Origin: Lacibacter sp. H375
Lineage (GTDB): Bacteria; Bacteroidota; Bacteroidia; Chitinophagales; Chitinophagaceae
NCBI RefSeq assembly: GCF_037892425.1
Contig: NZ_JBBKTT010000001.1
Coordinates: 2,604,001-2,668,000 of the forward strand
DNA: 64,000 nucleotides
Direction of reading: 5' to 3'
The stretch's first letter is position 1; every line of letters begins with the position of its first letter. The notes beneath the pieces are model-generated. The model had not been told where the DNA came from and ran no database searches. It saw only the letters and a program-made list of their open reading frames with translations. The position numbers and the translations under genes were made by a program. This document shows, piece by piece, positions 1-8,119 of this stretch.

Positions 1-1140
1 GCCTTCGTAACTGCCTGTGTATTCATGCGGAACCGTTTCATCACTTGCATCGACTTCCAATGTTGCACTGATATTCTTATCGCCAAACAACAAAAGGTCA
101 AGTTGTTCTTTTGGAAGTTTGTCAACCGGCACATCTAATTTGATTTTATATTTTTTTGCAAAAGCAATTACTTGTTGAAACACACTTGCATCACGTTCTT
201 CACCTAATGGTGCAATGCCACCTTCCTTTACAGTTAGTGTTTGATCAGGCAGCACGAGCTCCATATCTATGGTATACACATTACCCAATCCTTTACAGGT
301 TGGGCATGCGCCATAAGGAGAGTTAAATGAAAATGCATTGGGTGATGGTTCTTCATAACTCAGCCCGGTATCTTCACACATCAATTGTTTTGAATAAGAA
401 ACAACGCCACTCTTTTCTGTTTCAATAAACATCAGGTCTTTCCCGATTTTCAATGTTTGTTGCACGCTCTGGCTGATACGCACCCGAAAATCATCACTCA
501 CTTTCAAACGATCAACCACTACTTCAATATCATGGATCTTATAACGGTCAACCTGCATCTTAGGGGTAATGTCCTGTATCTCGCCATCAACCCTAACTTT
601 TACATAGCCTTTCTTACGAATGTCTTCAAACAATTCACGATAATGTCCTTTACGTCCTCTTACCAACGGAGCAAGTAATGAAACTTTTTGTCCATCAAAA
701 CGATTGAAAATATTTTCTACAATTTCTTCTTCACTCCACTTCACCATTTTCTTTCCTGTGTTATAGGAATAAGCTTCACTCGCTCTTGCATAGAGCAGGC
801 GAAGGAAATCATACACTTCAGTAATTGTTCCTACAGTTGAGCGTGGATTTTTATTGGTTGTTTTTTGTTCAATGGAAATAACAGGAGATAGGCCGGTGAT
901 CTTATCAACATCAGGCCGCTCCATATCGCCCACAAACTGCCGGGCATATGCGCCAAATGTTTCCATGTAGCGGCGTTGTCCTTCAGCATAAATTGTATCG
1001 AATGCCAAAGATGATTTTCCACTGCCGCTAATACCGGTAATCACCACCAGTTTGTTCTTGGGAATACTTACATCAATGTTTTTCAGGTTATGCACCCTTG
1101 CTCCCGATACTTCTATCTGATCATTAGTTGAGTCGCTCAT
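1..1140 (-). CDS. uvrA: Excinuclease ABC subunit UvrA (N-terminal part, cut by window edge)
   Basis: DNA damage recognition ATPase of nucleotide excision repair, acting with UvrB and UvrC in the cytoplasm. My translation from the ATG at 1140 reads through to base 1 without a stop, so about 380 N-terminal residues are present and the rest lies outside the window. Visible are the first Walker A (GISGSGKSS), the motif [14 protein letters not shown], the stretch [21 protein letters not shown], and further on a CPTCKGLG zinc-finger half followed by the UvrA insertion region. These are specific to the UvrA family. Many Bacteroidota carry more than one UvrA, so this could be either paralogue. It is transcribed away from the sulfur island and shares a 285-bp intergenic region with the next gene. 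Confidence 0.93.
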   Translation of the reverse strand, partial: MSDSTNDQIEVSGARVHNLKNIDVSIPKNKLVVITGISGSGKSSLAFDTIYAEGQRRYMETFGAYARQFVGDMERPDVDKITGLSPVISIEQKTTNKNPRSTVGTITEVYDFLRLLYARASEAYSYNTGKKMVKWSEEEIVENIFNRFDGQKVSLLAPLVRGRKGHYRELFEDIRKKGYVKVRVDGEIQDITPKMQVDRYKIHDIEVVVDRLKVSDDFRVRISQSVQQTLKIGKDLMFIETEKSGVVSYSKQLMCEDTGLSYEEPSPNAFSFNSPYGACPTCKGLGNVYTIDMELVLPDQTLTVKEGGIAPLGEERDASVFQQVIAFAKKYKIKLDVPVDKLPKEQLDLLLFGDKNISATLEVDASDETVPHEYTGSYEG

Positions 1141-1425
1141 AATTTACTGCTGCCGACCTTTTACGACCGGATAGCGAATTTACAGTGAAATCCTTTACTA
1201 AAATTATTAGGTTTTAGAAATGCCCTTCTTTGGTTTCCAGAAGATTGGGTGTTTAATCAGACAGGGAGACTTAAAGCTGGATAGTTCAACGTAACTGAAG
1301 TGGGTCAATATTAAATAATTGTTATGTGGAAAACTAGGTCGTTTTCATATTTTGATTTGGCCGGCTTCATGCTAACTTAATGTTCAATTACGACCTGCCA
1401 ATCATACAAGCAAAAAACTTACACT
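1141..1425. other. Intergenic region between uvrA and the next gene
   Basis: This divergent gap should hold the promoters for uvrA (minus) and the hypothetical gene at 1426 (plus). I see no convincing ORF, hairpin or TAnnTTTG box in it. Confidence 0.4.
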
Positions 1426-1884
1426 ATGGGTATAGCCGTTTACAACGCCGTTCCGATGATACTTCACGACGGTCAGAGAGAACATCGCTTCACCTTAAAA
1501 TTAAACCCCGCAACCGAGAGCTTCCGACTTGAAAGCGGAATGATCAAACGCAGCATTTTCATTGGCAAACGTATGTTTAACCGTTTGTTTCAATTTGTGC
1601 GAAATGAGTATGGTTACACGTTGGGCCGCATCCAATATGACGATGATCAAATGAAAAAAGGTTCTGCGGTTACTGAAGAGCACGATCAGTTCAGGTTTAT
1701 TATCAATGAACAAGATGGCATTGAAGTAATGCTGGAAAATGAAGCTGTTCCATTAAAAAAGGTATCGGCATCTATTCCACTTCGTTACGAAAATGAAATG
1801 GAGAAAAAAGCACACCTGCGTGCACTCATCCCATCAGTAATTGCAGCATTGATCCTTACAAGGGAAATGCAACCGGCACTGTAA
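1426..1884 (+). CDS. Hypothetical protein, 152 aa
   Basis: I do not recognise this family. The ATG at 1426 is the first in frame and the product has 152 residues. It has no signal peptide; residues 135-146 (ALIPSVIAALIL) are hydrophobic but too short for a clear membrane segment. The middle is rich in charged residues with alternating hydrophobics, suggesting a small mixed alpha/beta cytoplasmic protein. It stands alone: uvrA diverges on one side, and the gene ends about 20 bp before the promoter of the SAM riboswitch on the other. Codon use looks like the neighbours, so it is probably a genuine resident gene. Function unknown. Confidence 0.65.
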   Translation: MGIAVYNAVPMILHDGQREHRFTLKLNPATESFRLESGMIKRSIFIGKRMFNRLFQFVRNEYGYTLGRIQYDDDQMKKGSAVTEEHDQFRFIINEQDGIEVMLENEAVPLKKVSASIPLRYENEMEKKAHLRALIPSVIAALILTREMQPAL

Positions 1885-1904
1885 CAACTGTTAGTGAAAG
1901 ATAT

Positions 1905-1936
1905 TTTGCATTTTGCAGTTTTTGCCGCTAACTTTG
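1905..1936 (+). promoter_or_regulatory. Promoter of the SAM riboswitch transcript
   Basis: A TTTG at 1905-1908 is separated by 20 nt from TAACTTTG at 1929-1936, matching the Bacteroidota -33/-7 consensus (TTTG and TAnnTTTG). Transcription would start near 1941-1945, about 30 nt before the riboswitch P1 helix. Confidence 0.6.
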
Positions 1937-1975
1937 CTGCAGTTCTTTTAACACCGGTATGAAAATACTGGTCCG

Positions 1976-2085
1976 CTTATCAAGAAAGGCAGAGGGTAAT
2001 GGCCCAATGAAGCCTTGGCAACCTCTCTCAATTGTTTTGCAACTGAAAGAAAGGTGCCAATTCCATCCTGAAAAGGGTAGATAAG
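1976..2085 (+). ncRNA. SAM-I (S-box) riboswitch
   Basis: S-adenosylmethionine-binding leader RNA. The P1 helix pairs CTTATC (1976-1981) with GATAAG (2080-2085). Between them lie the S-box landmarks in order: TCAAGAaAGGCAGAGGG, GGCCCAATGAAGCCTtGGCAACC, a variable P3 hairpin, then GGTGCCAATTCC. These match the known SAM-I consensus closely. A classic intrinsic terminator follows at 2126-2156, so SAM binding should end transcription before metY. The first coding gene downstream is metY, an expected SAM-I target. Confidence 0.93.
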
Positions 2086-2125
2086 TCAGATTTCAAGCTT
2101 AACAATGTTCAATTACATAGCAAAA

Positions 2126-2156
2126 GCTCATCTGATATTATCGGATGAGCTTTTTT
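2126..2156 (+). terminator. Riboswitch-linked intrinsic terminator
   Basis: GCTCATCTGA (2126-2135) pairs with TCGGATGAGC (2141-2150) in a 10-bp stem with a 5-nt loop, followed by six T. It is the expression platform of the SAM-I aptamer just upstream. Confidence 0.9.
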
Positions 2157-2293
2157 GTTTTGAACATGTTTGTTCTTACAACTGCTTCCGTTAAACTGTT
2201 TCTTAGATAGGTAAAAGAGAATGTAGAAAAACAAAAGCAGATGAAACAAACAATTGTTATTAAAAGCATTGACAAAACTTTTGCAAATGAGAA

Positions 2294-2325
2294 TTTGTAT
2301 AAATCAATAAAGCCGACTACTTTTG
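2294..2325 (+). promoter_or_regulatory. Second promoter, between riboswitch terminator and metY
   Basis: TTTG at 2294-2297, a 20-nt spacer, then TACTTTTG at 2318-2325, the same geometry as the riboswitch promoter. The -7 box overlaps CTACTttttGTtGGG (2317-2330), a degenerate form of the CTAC/GTAGG motif at other sulfur promoters in the window. Predicted start near 2330-2334, about 10 nt before the leader ORF at 2343. It would allow metY transcription that bypasses SAM-dependent termination. Confidence 0.5.
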
Positions 2326-2342
2326 TTGGGTTTAGAAACTTC

Positions 2343-2420
2343 ATGTACAACAGCAACAACAATACAAACCATTCTTTAACTGCAGCCATGCAGTGTTGTT
2401 GTATTTGTTGTATGCCGTAA
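2343..2420 (+). CDS. Cysteine-rich leader peptide upstream of metY (25 aa)
   Basis: A 25-codon ORF, ATG 2343 to TAA 2418-2420, ending in MQCCCICCMP: five Cys codons (2394-2402 and 2406-2411) and two Met codons in the last ten. An in-frame upstream ATG at 2241 would give 59 residues, but the promoter at 2294-2325 lies between the two starts and favours the short form. The product has no recognisable domain, and its position and Cys run suggest a leader peptide whose translation rate reports charged tRNA-Cys. A perfect 8-bp hairpin (2409-2428) has the stop codon in its loop. A second peptide of the same design precedes the TonB receptor at 16127. Established parallel: polycysteine leader ORFs that attenuate sulfur operons in mycobacteria. 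Translation here is inferred, not shown. Confidence 0.6.
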   Translation: MYNSNNNTNHSLTAAMQCCCICCMP

Positions 2421-2428
2421 GGCATACA
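2409..2428 (+). promoter_or_regulatory. Hairpin spanning the end of the Cys leader peptide
   Basis: TGTATGCC (2409-2416) pairs perfectly with GGCATACA (2421-2428) around the loop GTAA, which contains the leader stop codon. The 5' arm covers the last Cys, Met and Pro codons. No T-run follows, so it is not an intrinsic terminator. A ribosome waiting at the Cys codons or ending at the stop would affect its folding. Confidence 0.5.
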
Positions 2429-2440
2429 TATCATTTCCGA

Positions 2441-2455
2441 CCCTGCCTGTCAGGG
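2441..2455 (+). repeat. Small palindrome (CCCTG/CAGGG) in the metY leader
   Basis: CCCTG-CCTGT-CAGGG followed by AGG. It resembles the 20-nt element inserted in the tRNA-Cys-like gene at 18861-18880 (CCTGCC...GGCAGG...AGG), so both may be copies of one dispersed palindromic family. It lies 57 bp before the metY start. Confidence 0.4.
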
Positions 2456-2503
2456 AGGTAACACACACACTTCTTCTTTTTTACTTCATTCTTCAATCAT
2501 TAA

Positions 2504-3838
<1,335 letters not shown>

Positions 3839-3910
3839 GACCTCCTGATGATTGAATAGAAAGTTGAAATGCTTAATTACAAAAGATAAAAAATAGATAC
3901 CGCTCGGCCT

Positions 3911-3932
3911 CCCTTCTCCTTCAGGAGAGGGG
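3911..3932. repeat. Palindromic intergenic repeat between metY and metX
   Basis: CCCTTCTCC (3911-3919) pairs with GGAGAGGGG (3924-3932) around TTCA, followed by ACGAGGGGTAAGG. G-rich palindromes of this look are dispersed in Bacteroidota intergenic DNA. It has no T-run on either side and is probably not a terminator; it may act in mRNA stability. Confidence 0.45.
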
Positions 3933-3952
3933 AACGAGGGGTAAGGTTAAAA

Positions 3953-5005
3953 ATGTCGACACAAATTTTTACATACAATAAACCATTCAGACTTGAGTCG
4001 GGAGCTTTGCTCAATCAATATCATTTAGCATACACAACGCTTGGTGAATTGAATGAAACAAAAGATAATGCCGTTTGGATTTTTCATGCATTAACAGCCA
4101 ACAGCGATCCATCAGAATGGTGGAGTGGTTTGGTGGGCGAAGGAAAGTTATTTGATCCTGCTAAATATTTTATTGTATGTGTGAACATGCCCGGCAGTGC
4201 ATATGGCAGCATTGGTCCTTTGGATATTAATCCGTTAACAGACGAGCCATACTATCACGATTTTCCGTGGTTTACCACAAGGGACATGATCCGTGCATAT
4301 GATCCGTTACGCAAGTTTTTAGGTATTGAAAAAATATACATCGGTATTGGTGGTAGCATGGGCGGGCAACAATTATTAGAGTGGGCTATTGAAGAACCAC
4401 AGTTGTTTGAACATATTATTCCCATTGCAACAAACGCATATCACTCAGCTTGGGGTATTGCATTTAATGCATCGCAACGTTTGGCAATAGAAGCTGATTC
4501 AACATGGAAGAATAAAGCGGAGGATGCTGGCACTGAAGGATTGAAAGCTGCAAGAAGTATTGCATTGCTATCTTATCGTCATTATGATGCGTATGGCATC
4601 AGCCAGATCGAAGAAAGTAATGATGTGCTGGAATCATTCAAGAGTGAATCATATCAACGTTACCAGGGAGATAAATTAGTGAAACGCTACAATGCGTTCA
4701 GTTATTATTTTCTCAGCAAAGGAATGGACTCACACAATGTGGGCCGTAGCCGGGTTTCTATTGAAGGAGCGTTAAAAGAAATTACCGCCAAAACATTGGT
4801 GATCGGTATCAGCAATGATGTGTTGTTCCCTGTTAGTGAGCAGCAATTTCTGGCAAATATCATCAGCGGAGCAAGCTTTAAAAGTATTGAATCGTTTTAT
4901 GGTCATGATGGATTCTTGTTAGAGTACGATCAGATCAGCAAAGCCATCAACCATTTTTTGCAGCAAACACAGAAAACAGATTTAAAAAAACAATTAACAA
5001 GTTAA
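3953..5005 (+). CDS. metX: Homoserine O-acetyltransferase (MetX)
   Basis: Alpha/beta-hydrolase-fold acyltransferase that acylates homoserine, the first committed step of methionine synthesis; acetyl-CoA is the usual donor in this family. The 350-residue length fits. The nucleophile is S135 in GIGGSMGGQQLLEWA, with D289 (GISNDVLFP) and H318 (YGHDGFLLE) completing the triad. NMPGSAYGSIGPLDINP near residue 80 is the family loop. It follows metY and is separated from hom by a single base, so metX and hom are surely co-transcribed and probably translationally coupled. The product is the substrate of MetY at 2513. Donor choice (acetyl or succinyl) cannot be settled by eye in this family. Confidence 0.92.
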   Translation: MSTQIFTYNKPFRLESGALLNQYHLAYTTLGELNETKDNAVWIFHALTANSDPSEWWSGLVGEGKLFDPAKYFIVCVNMPGSAYGSIGPLDINPLTDEPYYHDFPWFTTRDMIRAYDPLRKFLGIEKIYIGIGGSMGGQQLLEWAIEEPQLFEHIIPIATNAYHSAWGIAFNASQRLAIEADSTWKNKAEDAGTEGLKAARSIALLSYRHYDAYGISQIEESNDVLESFKSESYQRYQGDKLVKRYNAFSYYFLSKGMDSHNVGRSRVSIEGALKEITAKTLVIGISNDVLFPVSEQQFLANIISGASFKSIESFYGHDGFLLEYDQISKAINHFLQQTQKTDLKKQLTS

Positions 5006-5006
5006 T

Positions 5007-6269
5007 ATGTCATCAGATAAACAATTGGTCATAGGACTGTTTGGATTTGGAGTAGTAGGAGAAGGGTTGTACAAAGTATTACAACAAACACCATCATTGA
5101 ATGCACGCATTAAAAAAGTATGTATCAAGAATCCGAATAAAAAACGCAATGCTCCCGAAGAATTATTTACAACAGACAGAGATGTATTGTTGAACGATCC
5201 TGAAATTAATGTGATCGTAGAAGTGATCAATGAAAGCGAACCGGCTTTTTACATCGTATCAACTGCATTAAAGAGTGGAAAAGAAGTTGTGAGCGCCAGC
5301 AAGAAAATGATCGCTGAGCATTTGCCTGAACTCCTTCGTTTGCAAACTGAAACAGGTATTTCATTCCTGTATGAAGCATCAGCTTGTGCTTCAATTCCTG
5401 TGATTCGTAACCTCGAAGAATATTATGATAATGATTTACTGCACGGCATACGTGGTATTGTAAACGGCAGCACCAACTATATCCTCACAAAAATGTTTGA
5501 AGAGAAACTCGATTTCAAACAGGCATTGTTACAGGCACAGCAATTAGGTTTTGCAGAGGCTGATCCTACATTGGATGTGGATGGCTGGGATGCAGTAAAC
5601 AAATGGGTGATCCTGTTATTACATGCATACGGAATTGTTTCGCATCCAAACGATGTATTGTTCACCGGTATTCAAAATATCCAGGGGTCAGATGCTACTG
5701 TTGGCCGTGAGAAAAATTTAGAGATTCGTTTGGTAGGTCAGGCTAAGAAATTGCAGAACGGTAAAGTAGCTGCGTTTTTGCTGCCACAGTTTGTAAAGCA
5801 TGATGATCATTTGAGTTTTGTAAAGAACGAATACAACGGAGCTGTTGTTGAAAGTTCTTTTTCTGATAAGCAATTCTTTTATGGTAAGGGTGCCGGTTCA
5901 TTCCCAACTGCGTCTGCAGTGTTGAGTGATATTTCTGCTTTGCGTTACGATTATAAATATGAATACAAGAAACTGTATTATCATCAACCAAATGAACTCA
6001 CCAACGATTACTACCTGAAAGTATATCTGAGCTTTGACGATTGGAATTATATTCCAAAAGATAAGTTTGAGTGGATCGAAGAGTGGCATGCAGAAAGTGA
6101 TCGTAAGTATTTAGTGGGTGTGTTGCATGCAACTGAGCTGAAAGAAAATACCTGGTGGAGAGAAAACGGAACGTCACTCATTCTTTCCCCCGAACCCATC
6201 ATTGAAGATGTAGAGGTTCGCAAGCTTAAAAAAAAGAGTCTTGAATTAGCAGGTTTAAATTTTAATTGA
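5007..6269 (+). CDS. hom: Homoserine dehydrogenase
   Basis: NAD(P)-dependent reduction of aspartate semialdehyde to homoserine, feeding methionine and threonine synthesis. The Rossmann signature GLFGFGVVGEGLYKVL lies at residues 9-24, and the substrate-domain motif GIVNGSTNYILTKM near 150 is diagnostic. The 420-residue product is a free-standing enzyme with no aspartokinase fused; the C-terminal 100 residues (KYEYKKLYYHQPNELTNDYYLKVYL...) sit where an ACT-like regulatory region is found in some family members, but I do not see a clear ACT motif. The ATG at 5007 is one base after the metX stop. The cysH start lies two bases after the hom stop, so metX-hom-cysH forms a tight unit that couples homoserine supply with sulfate reduction. 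Confidence 0.9.
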   Translation: MSSDKQLVIGLFGFGVVGEGLYKVLQQTPSLNARIKKVCIKNPNKKRNAPEELFTTDRDVLLNDPEINVIVEVINESEPAFYIVSTALKSGKEVVSASKKMIAEHLPELLRLQTETGISFLYEASACASIPVIRNLEEYYDNDLLHGIRGIVNGSTNYILTKMFEEKLDFKQALLQAQQLGFAEADPTLDVDGWDAVNKWVILLLHAYGIVSHPNDVLFTGIQNIQGSDATVGREKNLEIRLVGQAKKLQNGKVAAFLLPQFVKHDDHLSFVKNEYNGAVVESSFSDKQFFYGKGAGSFPTASAVLSDISALRYDYKYEYKKLYYHQPNELTNDYYLKVYLSFDDWNYIPKDKFEWIEEWHAESDRKYLVGVLHATELKENTWWRENGTSLILSPEPIIEDVEVRKLKKKSLELAGLNFN

Positions 6270-6271
6270 TC

Positions 6272-7006
6272 ATGAGTTTACAACAACAAATAACTGAGCT
6301 GGAAGGTCTGCTTCAGGGTAAAAGTCCTGCAGCGGCTCTCCAGTTGTTAAGCGAACGGTTTAACGGCAATATCGTTTTTTCAACCAGCTTTGGCTTGGAA
6401 GATCAGGCCATCAGCCATTTGATCTTTTCTGAAAAATTGCCGATTGATGTGTTTACGTTAGACACAGGCCGTATGTTCACCGAAACATACAGCACCTGGC
6501 GTTCAACACTGGAAGCATACAATCAACCCATTCACGCTTATTATCCCAATGCGGAAAAGTTGCAGTCTTTTGTAACTGAGAAAGGTCCAAATTCTTTCTA
6601 CGAATCAACTGATAACCGGAAAGAATGTTGCGGCATTCGTAAAGTCGAGCCATTGAAACGTGCATTAAAAGGCAAACAAGTTTGGATCACCGGTTTAAGG
6701 GCTGAACAAAGTTCTGATCGTCAGTCTACCTCTCAACTCGAGTGGGATGAAGGTAACCAGATTATCAAGTTTCACCCCATTCTGCATTGGACATGGGATG
6801 AACTGAATCAGTTCATTCGTGAAAATCATGTTCCCTACAATTCCTTACACGATAAAGGCTTTGTAAGCATTGGTTGTGCTCCCTGTACAAGAGCTATCCG
6901 CCCGGGCGAAGATTTCCGTGCCGGCCGCTGGTGGTGGGAGGATAAAAGCAACAAGGAATGTGGGTTACATGTACACACAGATGTAGAACAAGCTACAAAA
7001 TCCTGA
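6272..7006 (+). CDS. cysH: Assimilatory adenylylsulfate (APS) reductase, CysH family
   Basis: Thioredoxin-dependent reduction of activated sulfate to sulfite. Counting from the ATG at 6272, the protein has 244 residues with C119-C120 and C202-x-x-C205, the CC...CxxC set that binds a [4Fe-4S] cluster in APS reductases and is absent from PAPS reductases of the E. coli type. The catalytic cysteine is C230 in KECGLH. SFGLEDQ (39-45) and LDTGRMFTET (63-72) bind the nucleotide. No APS kinase (cysC) occurs in the island, which agrees with direct use of APS. A TTG six bases upstream is also in frame, but the ATG is preferred. The gene ends 112 bp before cysD. Confidence 0.93.
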   Translation: MSLQQQITELEGLLQGKSPAAALQLLSERFNGNIVFSTSFGLEDQAISHLIFSEKLPIDVFTLDTGRMFTETYSTWRSTLEAYNQPIHAYYPNAEKLQSFVTEKGPNSFYESTDNRKECCGIRKVEPLKRALKGKQVWITGLRAEQSSDRQSTSQLEWDEGNQIIKFHPILHWTWDELNQFIRENHVPYNSLHDKGFVSIGCAPCTRAIRPGEDFRAGRWWWEDKSNKECGLHVHTDVEQATKS

Positions 7007-7067
7007 TTTGCGCAAATGTTTGCGTAATTAAACCTCTTTAAAAACAAGTGTTAGGCACTTTGAGCCT

Positions 7068-7104
7068 TATATTTGCAGTCATACAACCCTACTCAGTAAG
7101 TAGG
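7068..7104 (+). promoter_or_regulatory. cysD promoter and CCTACT/AGTAGG inverted repeat
   Basis: TATATTTG at 7068-7075 matches the TAnnTTTG -7 box; a good -33 TTTG is not visible. Thirteen bases downstream, at the predicted start point, CCTACT (7088-7093) and AGTAGG (7099-7104) form a perfect 6-bp inverted repeat with a 5-nt spacer, followed by ATAATAA. The same arrangement recurs before cobA. It could be a repressor operator or an RNA hairpin in the 5' UTR. Confidence 0.5.
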
Positions 7105-7118
7105 ATAATAAGCAGATC

Positions 7119-8027
7119 ATGAGTCAATATCATTTAAATTATTTAGAGCAGTTGGAAGCGGAAAGTATCCAGATCTTCCGTGAGGTTGCGGCGCAGTTTG
7201 AAAAACCGGCCCTTTTATTCAGTGGTGGAAAGGATTCTATCGTGATGGTTCATTTGGCAAAGAAGGCATTTGCACCCGGCAAAATTCCTTTTCCATTAGT
7301 ACATGTTGATACAGGACATAATTTCCCTGAAGCATTGGAATTTCGTGATTGGTTAGCGAATCAAGTGGGTGCTACACTCGTTGTGCGTAAGGTAGAAGAT
7401 ACCATCAAGCAACGCAGCTTAACTGAGCCAAAAGGGAAGTTCCCAAGCCGTAACTGGTTACAGACATATACATTGCTCGATACCATTGAAGAATTTGCAT
7501 TTGATGCATGTATTGGTGGTGCCCGCAGAGATGAAGAAAAGGCCCGTGCAAAAGAACGCATCTTTTCTGTGCGTGATGAGTTTGGACAATGGAACCCCAA
7601 ATTGCAACGTCCAGAATTGTGGAATATTTACAATGGCCGTATTCACAAAGGTGAAAACGTTCGTGTGTTCCCGATCAGCAACTGGACAGAATTAGATATC
7701 TGGAATTATATCCGCAGTGAAAAAATTGATCTGCCTTCTATTTATTTCGCACACGATCGTGAAGTGATTGAACATGAAGGACAGTTGGTAGCAATGAGTG
7801 AGCATGTGCAACCATCAGCTGATGATAAGATTATCACCAAGCGTGTACGTTACCGTACTGTTGGTGATATGACTTGTACAGCAGCTGTTGAATCAAATGC
7901 TTCAAACTTAGATGAAGTCATTGAAGAGATCATTGCAACACGCATCAGCGAACGTGGTGAAACACGTATCGATGATAAAGTAACAGAAGCTGCAATGGAA
8001 GACAGGAAAAAGAATGGGTATTTCTAA
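7119..8027 (+). CDS. cysD: Sulfate adenylyltransferase subunit 2 (CysD)
   Basis: Small catalytic subunit of ATP sulfurylase: transfers AMP from ATP to sulfate to make APS, driven by GTP hydrolysis in CysN. The ATP-pyrophosphatase loop SGGKDS is at residues 35-40, and FDACIGGARRDEEKARAKERIFS, the family signature, lies near 129-151. The 302-residue length is standard. The start ATG at 7119 lies 14 bp after a CCTACT/AGTAGG inverted repeat that may control the unit. cysN follows after 92 bp that carry a heptamer repeat. APS made here goes to CysH. Confidence 0.95.
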   Translation: MSQYHLNYLEQLEAESIQIFREVAAQFEKPALLFSGGKDSIVMVHLAKKAFAPGKIPFPLVHVDTGHNFPEALEFRDWLANQVGATLVVRKVEDTIKQRSLTEPKGKFPSRNWLQTYTLLDTIEEFAFDACIGGARRDEEKARAKERIFSVRDEFGQWNPKLQRPELWNIYNGRIHKGENVRVFPISNWTELDIWNYIRSEKIDLPSIYFAHDREVIEHEGQLVAMSEHVQPSADDKIITKRVRYRTVGDMTCTAAVESNASNLDEVIEEIIATRISERGETRIDDKVTEAAMEDRKKNGYF

Positions 8028-8062
8028 AGAAGCGAGCGGTGAGTAGTAAATGGCAAGTATCT

Positions 8063-8090
8063 ATTCACAATTCACCATTGACCATTCACA
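8063..8090. repeat. Heptamer tandem repeat between cysD and cysN
   Basis: Four adjacent 7-mers: ATTCACA, ATTCACC, ATTGACC, ATTCACA. The same 7-bp periodicity, with other unit sequences, appears inside lnt (32530-32565 and 32647-32674) and queE (38392-38430). Confidence 0.75.
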
Positions 8091-8119
8091 ATTTTTTGAT
8101 TTTAATTTTTTAAGATAAC

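Noticed and set aside
2166-2210. 14-codon ORF right after the riboswitch terminator
   Set aside because: It has no Cys or Met enrichment, no ribosome-binding sequence and overlaps the tail of the terminator; nothing sets it apart from chance.
2241-2420. Longer 59-codon version of the metY leader ORF
   Set aside because: The frame is open from the ATG at 2241, but a well-formed promoter (2294-2325) lies inside it, and the 25-codon version matches the length of the second leader peptide. The long form remains possible on read-through transcripts from the riboswitch promoter.
3901-3947. Terminator between metY and metX
   Set aside because: The hairpin at 3911-3932 has no T-run on either strand; better explained as a dispersed palindrome.
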